From: Chara braunii
Taxonomy: Eukaryota > Streptophyta > Charophyceae > Charales > Characeae
NCBI GenBank assembly: GCA_003427395.1
Contig: BFEA01000007.1
Span: 3,202,435 to 3,225,317 of the forward strand
DNA: 22,883 nt
Direction of reading: 5' to 3'
Shown here: positions 1 to 10,986 of the stretch, in pieces
Layout of the letters: every line of letters begins with the position of its first letter
Position numbering within the stretch: the first letter of the stretch is position 1
Position numbers and translations under genes: made by a program
The notes under the pieces: generated by a model
Told to the model about the DNA's origin: nothing
Seen by the model: only the letters and a program-made list of their open reading frames with translations
Databases searched by the model: none

Positions 1-43
1 GGGGGTGGGGCATCCCCGCGGCGGGGGTCCGGGGGTCAAACCC

Positions 44-3000
44 CTACCCCGGCTTTGCCCCCGGGGGCCCCCGCGTGACAACCCTGCTTAGCACCACCCA
101 GTCTCCCTCCACTATAGTTGGCCCACGCCGAAGAGTCCGTACCCATGTGAGAGGGAGTGCAAAGAGTATCTGGTCTAGTCTTTCCCCTATCCTGTGGCAA
201 TGAGGGAGCTTCTCTCTCAGGTGCTCCACAGAGAGCCAACCATTTTTGGATTGGTCCCATAGATGCCCAATTCTTGTGATTCCGTTTTTCACCCATCCAT
301 TCCATGTGCTGCCTGAGCAGAGTAATACCCTCCCATGCCGATCCGTTATCCATCGGTTCCTGAAAAGTGGTTGACGAACGACTTCCTCCCATCTTTCGGG
401 AAATGGCCTATCCGGGAGCGGGAGCCTCCTCCAGTCCTTAATTAGTTTGGCCCAGAAGTCATCTTTTCGCAGGTCCTGGCGAGCTGCTGCACGATCTGAA
501 TGTGGTCGGGGTCTGGATGGGGGCCTGGGGATTGTCCAAAAGACGTCATCTAGCCAGGCCATGGGATGTGTTGAGGGAGCGGTTGCTGGGGCCAACCTCA
601 CCAGTTGTTCCCAGGCGAGAGGTTCCCAAGTGAGGCCGGGGGTACATATGAGGCGTTTCAGCCATTGAAGAGCAAGCGCTGCCGTTTGGGTAGCAGATGC
701 CCAGACCTCCTTGTGTCCTTGGTTGCACCACTGCTTCCCAGGCCACGCGACTGATGGTGTGTTGGGCTTCATGGTTCCTTCTCCAAAGGAAGGTTGCCAT
801 ATGTTGTTTTAGGGTCTTGGCTGTCATCCCAGAAAGGGGCCAGATTGCAGACTTATACCAGATGGACGCCAGGACCACATTGTTTATAATTAGTACCCTA
901 CCCATAAGAGACGTGTTCTTGTCTTTCCAGGTTCCCATCTTTTGCAGGGCCGGCTGCATTATCCAGTTATCATTGCTAGGTGGCTTGCCCTCGGCTGAGA
1001 GTGGAATTCCCAGGACCCTAATGGGGGTTTCTAAGGGAAGCCATATCACCTTGGGTTGGTCTGGGGGCCTTCCACCATCATGATGCATCCACCATCCCAA
1101 TGTCTTGCTGCCCCAATTTATTGCCATATCAGATAGGGCGTAGAATCGGGTCATTAGCCTTTCAATTTCTTCCATATTACGTGTTGAGGCTTCTATCATC
1201 AGCGTGAGGTCGTTTGCAAAGAGGGAGCATATTTGTATTGCCTCCTCAGGGATGGAGGATGTCTGGATCTTACTAATATTCCGATTGGTCCTAAGGTTGG
1301 CCGCCAGGACCTCCATCACAACCACAAAAAGGTATGGTGTTATTGGGTCTCCCTGGCGGACCGATCGTTGTAGCGGGAAATCCGGAGCGAGGTTCCCATT
1401 AATCTGCACACGGGTGGTGGTGTTGCGGTGTAGTATCCTCACCCACCTCCTGAAGTTCCTCCCAAAGTTCATTTTTTCCAGACATTTATCCAAAAAGTGT
1501 CAGTCCACATGGTCGTATGTCTTCTCAAAGTCGATGAAGAGGAAGGCGGCGTTGCATTTGGACTATCCGGATAGCCTCAACAACTCATTAACTAAGAGGA
1601 TATTATCGTGGATGCGTCTCCCCTTTAGGAAGCCTGTTTGGGAGGGGTGGATGATTTGTTGTAGTGCAGGCGCCATGCGGTTTGCTAATGCTTTGGATAA
1701 TATTTTATAGACCACAGTTAGCGAAGTGATTGGTCGATAATTTCGGATATTCATTTTATCTCCTTTTTTGTACAGCAATGTGAGGACCCCTTGACCCACC
1801 GCTTCCCCCATCACGCCCTCTTCCCACGCCCTGCGATAGAAGGTCATCAGATCATCCACCATCAAGGACCAGAAAGCCTCCAAAAATTCCTTTGGGAAGC
1901 TATCCACACCCGGGGTCTTTTCCTCCTCCATTTGCATGAGAGCCGTCCATATTTCTTCCTTGGTGATCGGGCGATCTAGATTCTCTTGCATTTGTTGTGG
2001 GAGCGATTTGGTAAGCGGGTTGAGGAAGTCCTCTATTTCTCTATCCCTTGTGATGTTGTTGTCTTCTGGGATACGGGACGTAAAAAGGTCTTTGTAGAAG
2101 TCTTTGGCCACTTTCATGCACTGCGGCGTAGAGGTGGCCAACGGTCTCTCCGGTGCGATGGGGTCCAGGAAGGCCTCTATGGTCTGTCTCTTTGCTCTAG
2201 CTTTTGCTGGCCAAAGAAGTCCGACTCCATGGACCCTTCGGTGCAGTGTCTGGAGATCTTACCTCTGATTCTTATATCATTCCATCTATAAGTTGCAAAG
2301 TCGAGCAGCTGGTTTTTGAGTGTCTGGAGGTGAGGGATAGGGTCTTGTTGTTGCAGATTTTGAATCTGATATTGAATATCCATTTCCTCTTGATGACGCT
2401 TAGCTGCTAATTCTTTAGAAAAGTCTTTGCACTTACGACCCAAATAAAAAAGTCCATTATTGAACCAGGTGACTTCGGAGTCGAAATGTCTTTTTTGTTG
2501 GTGTCAGAAGGCGCAAACATTTTGGACTAGGTGCGTGAATTCTTGTTTGTGAAGGAGAGAGGTATTGAGTTTGAAGAAACCCGGGCCAGAATCTGGTCAT
2601 TGGCGAAAGGTAAGGGTAACTCCGCATAACGCGTGGTCAAGTCCCGTAAAGGGGCTTCGTGGGAATAGAAATGCGAACTACATTGCTCCTGCCAGATGCT
2701 CTGACATAAGGATCAGATCGATTCTGGATCTTGAACAGGTTTCAGCCCCTGTTATACGGAAGCAAGAATATTTTCTTTCTGCGGGGAAGACCCTTCTAAA
2801 GGATTCAAAAAGGTGCAGAGTAGAGTTCAGTTCCTCGATGATCCTTTCATCCGACTCAATGTACGGGGGGGCAGGGGGTGGGGATCCTCCATCTATCCAA
2901 CCTCCAGTTCGGGGCGGCATTAAAGTCACCCGCAATGATTACCGGCACACCTGCAGGGATTTGCTAGCGCAAAATTTCGAAGAATTCGCGTTTGTCTCTT

Positions 3001-3452
3001 CCGACATTTGGAGCATATACACAGCTGATGCAGATGAGCTCGAGTTCTAGCATCGCTAGAATCGAGACCCATATGCCTTCGTCCTGATCTATCACCCAGT
3101 GGACCGGCGTTGCCCTTGAGGAAGGCGGTATCCATATGGCCACGCCCGCACTGCCTGGTCTAGGTGCGTGAGCTCTGAAGGCCTGGTGTGGCCATACCAT
3201 GTGGTGTGCTCTGTGGTGTTCCGGAGTGTCCTGTAGGTGGGTCTCCTGTATGCAGATGATGTCTGGCCAGTCTTTGCCCTGGACCCCTCTGATCAATTCC
3301 CATATTGTCTGTCTTTTATCTGGCGTGGTCGTTGCCAAGCCATTTACATTAAGCGTCCTAAGATCCAAATCTGTTGCACGCAGGCCCTTGCTCCACGCCG
3401 GGTCCTTCCCATAGAGCAACCTTACTGGATCCATTTGGAGCACCTCCCTCAC
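44..3452 (-). pseudogene. LINE ORF2 (AP endonuclease + reverse transcriptase), inactivated
   Basis: The N-terminus has the AP-endonuclease order: LNVNGL, IICIQETHL (metal-binding Glu), GDFN (2919-2930) and SRIDLIL (about 2715). The polymerase follows, with fingers motif NYRPITSL, motif A in FLFIDFEKTYD, motif B in SVRQGDPITPYLF, and the catalytic box read as FAND (1209-1220) instead of the usual F/YADD. A LINE-type C-terminal region with GGLGICYPNG follows, and the frame ends at TAG 44-46. Lesions I can place: TAG 2964-2966 just before GDFN; a frameshift near 2890; stops between the endonuclease and the polymerase; TAG 1563-1565; TGA 1500-1502 at the expected Trp after FEKTYDHVD; a frameshift near 695. 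No RNase H domain is evident. The enzyme would nick target DNA and copy the element RNA by target-primed reverse transcription, but this copy cannot. Confidence 0.92.
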
Positions 3453-3462
3453 CTATCTCCCC

Positions 3463-6400
3463 CTACAAGCGTTGCCAAGGTGCCGAGTCCAATTCTGTTG
3501 TGGAGGTGAGTAGAGAGCTCTTAAGGATCCTGCATAGGCAAGCTAACAGCTCCTCTTCGTTCCACAGGTTGTTGGACTTAACCTTCATTCCCTGCAGGTC
3601 CAGCAGGGATGCGTGTGAAAACCATTTAAGCCCGGCTTCTTTTGATGGGTCCATCCGGATCACTATCTCCCCTTGTGCGAGTTTCGGGAAGGTGCGCATG
3701 AACTTACCTTGAGCACCGGGTATCAAATGTTTCTGGATATATTTGTTGACTTCCTCCCTTAAGAGGCTCTCCCGCATCTGCGGTGGCGCAAGATTAAGGA
3801 GCGGGTCGAAGCCTCCCAAGGAAACGCCCTCGTATTTCTCATATTCGTCGGCCGCAAACAAGCCTAGCTCCCACTTTCCATCTTTCTTACGTATCGGGAG
3901 CATCAAGGAACCATTTAACGAGGGTTGTTGTAAATACCTCCCAGACTCTAAGTGTTGTCTAAGTTTGCTGCGCTTGTCCAGCAACACCTGGGTGGGGGGT
4001 TCCCCTACTTCCTTTTCTGCGGATTCGTCCCCCTCTTCCTTTCATGCCTGTGTGGCCTCACTACTACCCTCTGTAGCTACCACTTCCTCAGGGGGAGGGG
4101 GGGGTTGTTTGTCTTGCGGAGCGGGGGGTTCCAGGTGTGATTGCGGCCCGTGTTGTGAGTTGGAAGGGTGAACTTCTGCAGCCTGTGTATCTGCCGGTCC
4201 CTTCTCCTGTGATGAGGTATGTTCCCCTGTCTCTTCCTTTGTTGCATTCCCCTTTGCCTGTAGCGGCACTATATCCTCTGAAACAGAGGTCCGTGCTTTT
4301 TCCTCGGAGTTCCTGGGGCAGAATCGGCGGGCAACGATGCCGTAGACACGCTGCAAGATCTCTGGCCATTGGCTTCCTTGTGGTGGTCCGTGCTCCAGTG
4401 CCGAACGAAGAGTGACGCTTTCCTCTAGCATTGGGACTAGTTCGAGGAAAGTGTTGTCCCAAAATTCTATGTCATGGCCCGGATGTCGGTCTTGCAACCT
4501 CTGCAGCAGCCAGTCCGACAAAGATGCCATCTTGGGATGCAGGGGGGCTTGTTCTTGCGGGTGCTCCTGAGGTGAGTCTGCGTCCGTTATGATAATATCA
4601 GGGGGGGGGGGGGGGTGAAATCCCCTTCGGCCTCTCCCATGGTGATTTCCACCGTTTGAGCGGTCTCCACCTCCATGGGGCATGGGCCAAAAGCATTGCG
4701 AAATGAGTCATTATTCTTGTTCTCACCTCTTTCCCCTGCTAGGTCTTCCGTCTGTTTCCCCAGGGCAATGCGCGAAGTTCCAAGTTTTTGTGGGGGAGTT
4801 TCTTTGTTGCCTTGAGTTACGTTCGGGCTTCCTTCCTTCCCCTCCCCTTGTTGGTGTGCATTGTTGAAGGTTATCTGTTGTCCTTTGTTTCCCGACTGTG
4901 ATGCCGCCAATTGTTCTGCCTTCTTTGTGTTCCCGGTTTTGTTCCGCCATTGCTGTGTTACCACCGGTTTCCCTTGTCTGACTGGGACCGGGGGGTCTTT
5001 GGGTGTCCCTGTGCCCATTCTCTTTCGCTTAGGCCGCACTAGGGTCCATTCCTCCCCTCCATCTCCTACCCCACTATCTTGGCCAGTGGTTACCTTCTTT
5101 TCCGGATGCCCAAGAGACTTGGACTCTTTCAGTTTCGACTCAAGGGTTTTGGGGGGGGCCCAGGAGTCAGGGGGACGCGTGTCGGGTCTCGGTTCCCCCT
5201 GTTTTTCCCATACCCAGCCTTTCGCTCACCCTTCCCTGTCCACTTCCTCTAGATAGGCCCACCCTTCGGGTCCCGGGTCCACAGGGTGCCAGCGTGCTGC
5301 ATTGAAAGGGTCTCTTTGTAGCCTGCCCGTTGCTTTTGCTGACCTGTGGGGGTGGGATGGACATGAATCCTCCGTGCACAAGTGGCCATATGCTTTACAT
5401 TTAAAGCACCACGGCCGCAGTTTGTGTGCAGTGTGAATTCTGTATTCTTTTTCTTTTATCCTGAATAGGATAACGTCATTCATTGAGAAGGGGAGGGACT
5501 CTGGGATATCTAACGCCAACATGAGGTAGTCGTCTCTTTGCGCAATGAAGGAGGGGAGAGGATCGATAAAATCGATGATCTTATATTTTTGGGCCAGTTC
5601 ATGCAAAAAGCTGGCCTGAATTTCAAAGGGGATATGTCTGAATTCGACCCAAAAGTGATCGACCATCATTCTTAGTCTGTGCTCCTTTGGGCCGGGTTTC
5701 TTGGGAGGGGACCAGGGGTAAATTCTCACCTCTGACCGTTCACACCGCAAACTCTTCCATCTGTCAATGGCTTGTTTATCATGTTCATACATGGCCAGAA
5801 CGGTGAAAGTAGTGGGTGAAAGGGGGTGGATCAGGAAGGAATCTTTGGCTGCCTGCGCGTCCCGTTTCAAGGCTTCCAACCGATGTTTAATCCACTTCAC
5901 CTTGTCGTTCGTGGATTTATATGCAGAGTCATCATAGAATACCCATGTGTTCGCATGCCTTAGATATACATTCTCTCTGATTCCCAATCCTTCTTTCGGA
6001 TACGCTCTCACCATTGCCTTCTTTCCAGTTTGGTCGACAACCACTGTTTCCGGTGCGCAAAGGAGCTTAGAGAGGAAAAAGGCTCGGGCGAACGACACGT
6101 TGTCCAAGGGGATAAGTTGTGTCGGGTCTCCCGAGGTCCCAATCCCTCTATGGATAGTCAGTGTTTTCCCTTGAAAGGGTCGTTTGACTTTTTCTGCCCA
6201 CGACCGTTGAGGTGCGGGCTCAATCCCGCGTTGCTCGTGTTGTTCATTCACCTCGGTGGGCGATCCCCCAGTCGCTGTGGCCTTTCGGCCCGTACCCTCC
6301 AGCGATCCCCCAGTCGTTGTGGCCTTCTGAACCGTACCCTCCAGGAGGCCCAATTTTTTTGTCATCCTTTCCCCGAGATTTGTCGTAGGTTCCCCCGGCT

Positions 6401-6569
6401 GTGTTGCCCCCTGGGTATCCCTATTAGTTGATAGCTCATACCCTGGAGGGGGGGGATCACTAAGGAGAATGCCTTCCAGCGGTTCCCCTCCCCTCCGGGG
6501 TGTGAGGCTGTCTTTAGCCTTGTCGGCTTGAGGGGGGGCCACCCGTTGTTTTTCTGGATAATAGGGCAC
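3463..6569 (-). pseudogene. LINE ORF1 (gag-like RNA-binding protein), very long, broken
   Basis: Read from 6569 downwards, one frame runs to about 4600 with a single TGA (5226-5228), then shifts at a run of G (about 4601-4616) into a second frame that continues to a TAG at 3463-3465 with one more TGA (4042-4044). Rejoined it would be about 1,030 codons, long for a plant LINE ORF1. Residues about 130-385 resemble the gag-like domain that precedes the knuckle in plant LINE ORF1 (DUF4283-like, by position only). Residues 388-403 hold a knuckle with C388, C391, H396 and C403, spacing CX2CX4HX6C rather than the usual CX2CX4HX4C. Residues 77-104 repeat EGTxxKATxTGGS twice. The start is uncertain: the open frame begins at a GTG after a TGA, while an ATG at 6667-6669 opens a different frame. 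The C-terminal third (about 3463-4500) is charged and Pro/Gln-rich, then becomes compact near 3480-3950; I do not recognise it. Confidence 0.8.
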
Positions 6570-6632
6570 GGAGATGGGAATTCATGATTTGTCTCATTGC
6601 TCCTCTGTAGTAAATCATGGATTCCAATCTCC
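6570..6632. repeat. 21-bp inverted repeat at the LINE ORF1 start
   Basis: Bases 6570-6590 and 6612-6632 are inverted copies matching at 19 of 21 positions, separated by a 21-base loop. They sit at the upstream edge of the LINE ORF1 frame, so the transcript would fold a strong hairpin around the possible start codons. Its function is unknown. Confidence 0.75.
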
Positions 6633-6674
6633 GGCTGCTCTTCTTCTTTTTTTGTTCAGACGGCTCCATGATGC

Positions 6675-6700
6675 AAAAAAAAAAAAAAAAAAAAAAAAAA
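6675..6700. repeat. Poly(A) run, 26 bases
   Basis: An uninterrupted run of 26 A on the plus strand lies between the LINE ORF1 region and the first upstream tandem unit. It is on the wrong side and strand to be the tail of the minus-strand LINE; it could be a separate insertion tail or a simple microsatellite. Confidence 0.9.
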
Positions 6701-7091
6701 TTCAGCGCCGACTTTGGTTAAGACGCACGTGTACAACCGAGTGCAAATTCAGATCACTTTTTTCCACGTGTCGTCTGTGCGGGGTGGTATGATCTACCTC
6801 CTGCTCTGCTTGTGTGGTTGGTTCATGTTTTGGTGTAATTCGTTGACTCTTCGTTGATCCCTCCCTTCCTTTCACCCATCGTCTTTCAAATTTGCATGGT
6901 TGGAAAAAATCAAAATAAAAAAATTTCGGCGCCGTCTTTGGTTAAGAGCTTTTTTCCACGTGTCGTCTGTGCAGGGTGAGGGTGGTATGATCCACCTCCA
7001 GCTCTTCTTTTGTGGTTGGTGTATTTCGTTGATTCTTCGTTGATCTCTCCCTTCCCTTCACCCATCGTCTTTCAAATTTGCATGGCTGGTG
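6701..7091. repeat. Two diverged tandem units (about 200 bp) upstream of the LINE
   Basis: Bases 6701-6903 and 6922-7091 are direct copies. Both start with a block containing GCGCCG-ctttggttaag, continue with TTTTTTCCACGTGTCGTCTG and end with CATCGTCTTTCAAATTTGCATGG. The first copy holds about 35 extra bases. They lie immediately upstream of the LINE on its own strand, so they may be 5' UTR promoter monomers of the element, as known for mammalian L1; that is inference. The shared CACGTG hexamer is an E-box/G-box type site. Confidence 0.75.
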
Positions 7092-7187
7092 TTGGGGGGG
7101 GATGACAGTAGTTGGTTGACAGGATTGTGTATGATGGCTGGTATTGAGGGGGATGACAACAGTTGGTTGACAGGTTTGTGTATTGGG
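7085..7187. repeat. 52-bp tandem duplication
   Basis: Two copies with period 52 (7085-7136 and 7137-7187), each GCTGGTRTTGRGGGGG then GATGACARYAGTTGGTTGACAGG. They directly abut the preceding units. No coding sense is seen. Confidence 0.85.
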
Positions 7188-7453
7188 ATCACGTACCTTA
7201 CGACAACCTGATATACTACACGCCCTCAGGGGGGGATGGTCCTCTGCCAGGCGCCCCTCCCGGATTCGAGGATGTTCCCCCACCCCTTAACCCGTAGTTC
7301 CCTATACTGCTGTCTCGTTCCTCTGCCTGTTCCTTCTCCTGTTGCTGTCGTCGCCGAATTTTTGCCCCTTAATGATGTTGTTCTTGCAGTCCTCGATATC
7401 CACGATATCCACGTACCCTTCTTCTCGGCGACCCCTCCCTTGTTGACCGTAAA

Positions 7454-8708
7454 GGTCGATGACGATGCCTCGATTTACGCCCTCGACTCTTCCACGATAC
7501 TCCTCCTATTGATATCGTCCCTGTAGCATCCTTAAGGTCGATGACGATGCCTCGATTTATGTCCTCCACTCTTGCACGATACTCCTCCTCCCGTTGATAT
7601 CGTCCCTGTAGCAACCTTATCCTCCTATTCCCGGTATCCACCCTTCACTCTGAGCGTCCTCGGTGTCGACTTATGTCGCCACGTTCCCTCCGCACTTCGG
7701 TGTCCCGCCAATCTTTCTCTGGCTTTTCCAACACGTCGGCGTCGATGCCGATGCCTCAAACCTCCGCCCTTCCACGATACTCCGCCTCCTGTTGATATCA
7801 TCCCTGTTGCAACCCTGTCCTCCTCTTCCCGGTATCCTCTCCCTGGTCTTACCTTCAACGCTGTCCGCAAGGGGCTCGATCCCCAGATCCCCACCTATCC
7901 TTTGTTAGTGCACTCCTCCCCTCCGCACTTCGGTGTTGATGCCCCCGTCAATCTTACTCTGGCTTTTCCAACATGTCGGCGTCGATGCCGATGCCTCAAA
8001 CCTCCGCCCTTCCACGATACTCCGCCTCCTGTTGATATCGTCCCTGCTGCCTATGAATCCCCCGCGGCCGCAGTCTACCGCGGGCATGACCGCGAACTGC
8101 GGTCGTGACCGCGGGCCCGCGGTCATGACCGCGGTCCGCGGTCATGAAAAAAAATAAAATAAAATAAAAAATAAAATAAAAATCATAAAAATCTGAAACA
8201 AATATATGTTATGCCAAACAATAAACTGAACAACTTTTGCCTTGGGGTCATATCCAAACTCGGTACCAAATTTGAGATAAAAAATAAACAAAATCCCATA
8301 TTTTTCTTACTAAAAGAATAAAGTGAAGAACTTTTGCCTGAGGGATTTCTGTTTTTCATTTTTTTTAAATCCGAAACGAAGTCAAAAAATAAACTAAAAA
8401 ATGAGGTTGTAGAGCGCAAAAAAACCTACAACCCCATATTTTTAGTTTTTTTTTGGCCCATTATCCTACGAATTAAAAATGTCGGGGTTTTCCGACCGCA
8501 CTCGGCCGCGGGCGGTCGGCCCCTGAGGTCGAGGTCATGACCGCATGCGGTAAAATGACCCGCGGTCATGACCGCGGGTGATACATAGCCTGTTGCAACC
8601 TTGTCCTCCTCTTCCTGGTATCCTCTCCCCGGGCTTACCTTCAACGCTGTCCGCAAGGGGCTCGATCCCCAGATCCCCACCTATCCTTTGTTGGTGCACT
8701 CCTCAAAC
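7454..8708. repeat. Nested tandem-repeat array split by a MITE
   Basis: A motif around GTCGATGMCGATGCCTC, followed by CACGATACTCC and GTTGATATC, recurs at 7456, 7538, 7741 and 7981, giving periods of about 82 and 240 bases. The stretch from 7803 to about 7918 recurs at 8589 to about 8704. The frames across it are open for up to 178 codons and encode a repeated peptide containing KPPPFHDTPPPVDI, but the openness follows from the repetition and I see no sign of a real gene. The last copy is interrupted by the element at 8051-8588. Confidence 0.8.
8051..8588. mobile_element. 538-bp MITE-like element with TIRs and 8-bp target duplication
   Basis: The ends are inverted copies starting CTATGWATCMCCCGCGG (15 of 17 identical) and continuing into nested palindromes built on CCGCGGTCATGACCGCGG. 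The flanks are cctgctgc (8043-8050) and cctgttgc (8589-8596), an 8-bp target duplication with one later change. The uninterrupted paralogous site is in the same array at 7803-7810, so the boundaries are well supported. The core (about 8145-8460) is very AT-rich, contains a ~96-bp internal duplication (around aacttttgcc) and encodes nothing. Eight-base duplications are typical of hAT elements, but the terminal bases are not a good hAT match, so the superfamily is open. Confidence 0.85.
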
Positions 8709-9855
8709 GCCTCCCGGTTCTCCTCTTTATGGACCACGTGTCTTGTGTCACCTCTTCATCCCGCGTCCAGAATCCAACGATGACCACCAGTACTCTTAAC
8801 TCTTTCGATATACGCTTCTCCTGAATCGCGAGCTCTTTGCCTCTACTTTCGTTCTTCTTCGTCCGCCCACTCCACCATCACCACCCGATTCTCCTCTCGG
8901 TAACCTCGTGTCGAGCGTCGCGCCGGCTACCCGCATCCTCCCTGCCTTTGCCAGCTATGGCTCCGCCCACTCACTGGCGGGGCTGGGTCGAACGCCCGCG
9001 GAGCCTCCCTTGGCCACCCATTTGTTGACTCGTGGCTCAGGGCCGCTCTCCGTCGTCGCGTCAACGGTCGGGCCTGCCTTCCGTTCGCCACGCAGTGCTA
9101 GCGCATCCTTTGTTGTCCTCCTTCGCTTCATCTTTCCGCCAGATGGAGTATCGTTGTATCGGGACCATTTTATTATTCTGCAAAGGATGTTCTCAAACCC
9201 AATCATGAGGGTTTCAACCAACGATACAATTTAATTGTTTTAAGTTCGGAGTTTTTGTCCTTGAGTTTGACAATCTTCTCTTTTCAATTTGACTTCTGGG
9301 TGAGCTTCCTTATATCAATCCATATCAGAATCATATCAAAAGGTAAGTTTTTCTCCATTCGGAATGAAATTTCATGCAAGATCTGTTTTCCTTCCTTTGT
9401 TTGAAAATAACACTTCACACGACCGACATATTGAGAGACAGTAATTATGCATTTATCAACCAACGTCAAAGACAACGAGCATGTGATCCTGTTGCCCTTG
9501 GCGCCATAGGACCCGCTTTCCATACCCGCCAACCGGACCATTTCTTACCATTGACCCGTAGGTTCTTTTTACCTACGCCGTCATTTGCTCCCTCTGGAGC
9601 TCAACATCACGAAATTGGCGATAGTTGTACTTATCTTACTTTGCATCGGCTACGAGTTGTCCGCAAATTTGCTCAGGCAATGCGCGAGAGTAGATATAGA
9701 GGACCCGAGGGACCCCTGTTGAACCTCGTTTAACAGAAAAATGGGGGTGTCCCGTTGAATTCTGAAAAACGAGATTGGCGCGTTGGGCCTCGGACATGTG
9801 GCCTTACTCGCCCCAACACTGAAAACAGAAAAAAATAAATAAAAAAATTTCACCC
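8709..9855. other. Region without recognisable genes
   Basis: Moderately GC-rich to about 9130, then more AT-rich. The longest open frames are about 110-120 codons (8908-9234 and 9374-9733, plus strand) with no recognisable domain, no conserved-looking composition and no supporting signals. A short inverted pair (TATCGTTG near 9148, CAACGATA near 9219) is the only structure I see. Confidence 0.6.
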
Positions 9856-9867
9856 CTATAAATAGGG
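9856..9867. promoter_or_regulatory. Palindromic TATA-like site
   Basis: The sequence CTATAAATAGGG sits in a nearly symmetrical context (CACCCCTATAAATAGGGTG), so a TATA-type element can be read on both strands. No gene with a convincing start lies downstream on either side, so this is only a candidate core promoter, possibly belonging to an unrecognised element. Confidence 0.3.
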
Positions 9868-10282
9868 TGGGATGGCCAAACATGCCCCTCCCTTCCGAAA
9901 ATCAAATTGCAAGAGGGAAAAAAGATGGGCCCACCCCATACCCTAACATTGTGAGCACATGTGTGTGCATGTGGGTACATATCCTCATTTTTTTTATTTT
10001 TTTTTTACAAATGCTCCAATCTATTTGTCCAGTCTCATTTCCGAAGGGCCCCTACGTATTAGCAAGGACACCTCGTGGAGCAGAGATGGACATTGGACTT
10101 CCAGTCTGTCTGCGTGAGCCGAGAATATATAGTATGAATTTGAATTCAGGTCTGTGCATCAGAACGGTCACAGTTATGGGTCACTAATTCTTTGTTTTTT
10201 TTTTTTGTTTTTTTTTTTCTGTTTTTTCTTTTGTTTTCTCATTTTTCTTTTGTTTTCTCGTTTCTATTTTCTTAGGAATACG
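9868..10282. other. Non-coding stretch with T-rich runs
   Basis: Two T-rich tracts (about 9988-10008 and 10190-10260) and otherwise unique sequence. No gene, tRNA or repeat is recognised. Confidence 0.5.
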
Positions 10283-10466
10283 TGCAGTGGCCCTAAGGGC
10301 CTCTACTCAGCACATGCACAAAAGACAAAACATATGGCGGCGTATTATTCCACGTTCTGGTAGAAGATTCGTTCTAATTCTGCACATTTGCAGTGGCCCT
10401 ATCGGCCTCTACTCACCACATGCACAAAGGAAAAAACATATGGCGGCGTATTATTCCACGTTCTAG
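10283..10466. repeat. Tandem duplication, about 107-bp period
   Basis: GCAGTGGCCCTAAGGGCC near 10285 and GCAGTGGCCCTATCGGCC near 10391 begin two direct copies that share CTCTACTCASCACATGCACAAA and then CATATGGCGGCGTATTATTCCACGTTCT. Each copy begins with a small palindrome (GGCCCTAAGGGCC in the first). No coding sense. Confidence 0.85.
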
Positions 10467-10804
10467 CTGAATGTCCATTCTTTTTTTTTTTTGAAAACCT
10501 AGGGTGTTGTAAAGGCCAAGGACCAGACCGGCGATGATTGCTGGTAGAAGCAACCAATTGTTGTCCTCACAGGATAGGCCACCTACCCTACCCATCCCCA
10601 CGTTAATACTCCCAGCGCACCCCCTGTCTCTACTATCCGACCTCAGTGTGACCAGCACTCAGGACCATCACCCTACGAGTATTGAGGGCAACCTGGACCA
10701 GACAGCAGTGACAAGCATCATGGCTGGCCCAACCTCCCAGCCCTAATGGAAGTGGAAGCGAACGAACCTTGTCGTACGGGAACTTCGGACGCCGGACTCA
10801 TGCA
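10467..10804. other. Unique non-coding sequence
   Basis: After a short T run (10482-10492) the sequence is unremarkable, with no open frame above about 80 codons that looks coding and no repeats. Confidence 0.5.
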
Positions 10805-10986
10805 ATCTTATACAGGCCCAATTCAGAAAGTCTATCTGACAGGATTACCTAAGCAAGGTAGGCCAACGGCCACGAACACATTCTACCGTCCTTCCCCTAG
10901 CTTACCGAAGGCTAGGTGGAACTCAGACTAGCCAAAACGACTTATATCCCTACCCTACCCTAGAGCTAAGCCATACATGCGTAGAC
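10805..10986. repeat. 182-bp sequence, first copy (artefactual duplication)
   Basis: By eye this stretch is identical to 11025-11206. The perfect identity, and the adapter exactly between the copies, indicate that the duplication is not biological. Confidence 0.93.

Larger units (their letters stand above)
1..6676 (-). mobile_element. Degenerate L1-like LINE retrotransposon (non-LTR), minus strand
   Basis: The minus strand carries an ORF1 with a cysteine/histidine knuckle followed by an ORF2 with an AP-type endonuclease and a reverse transcriptase, the standard order of plant L1-type LINEs. No LTR, integrase or protease is visible. ORF1 begins near 6569 (or 6669) and ORF2 ends with a TAG at 44-46, so the 3' untranslated end is either the GC-rich first 40 bases or lies outside the window. 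The copy is dead: in-frame stops and frameshifts occur in both ORFs and a catalytic Asp of the polymerase is replaced. I cannot see target-site duplications because the 3' end is not delimited. The class is certain; the exact clade (L1 versus a relative) is inferred from layout and motifs. Confidence 0.9.

Noticed and set aside
6675-6700. 26-A run as the tail of a retroposon.
   Set aside because: It is upstream of the minus-strand LINE and on the opposite strand; no plus-strand element body ends there.
7572-8108. 178-codon frame with a repeated proline-rich peptide.
   Set aside because: The openness follows from tandem repeats, and the frame runs into the MITE palindromes; there is no other coding evidence.
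8051-8588. Assignment of the MITE to the hAT superfamily.
   Set aside because: The 8-bp duplication fits, but the terminal CTATG does not match the usual hAT ends; left unclassified.
9856-9867. A promoter for a downstream gene.
   Set aside because: No credible gene follows on either strand, so it is kept only as a low-confidence TATA-like site.
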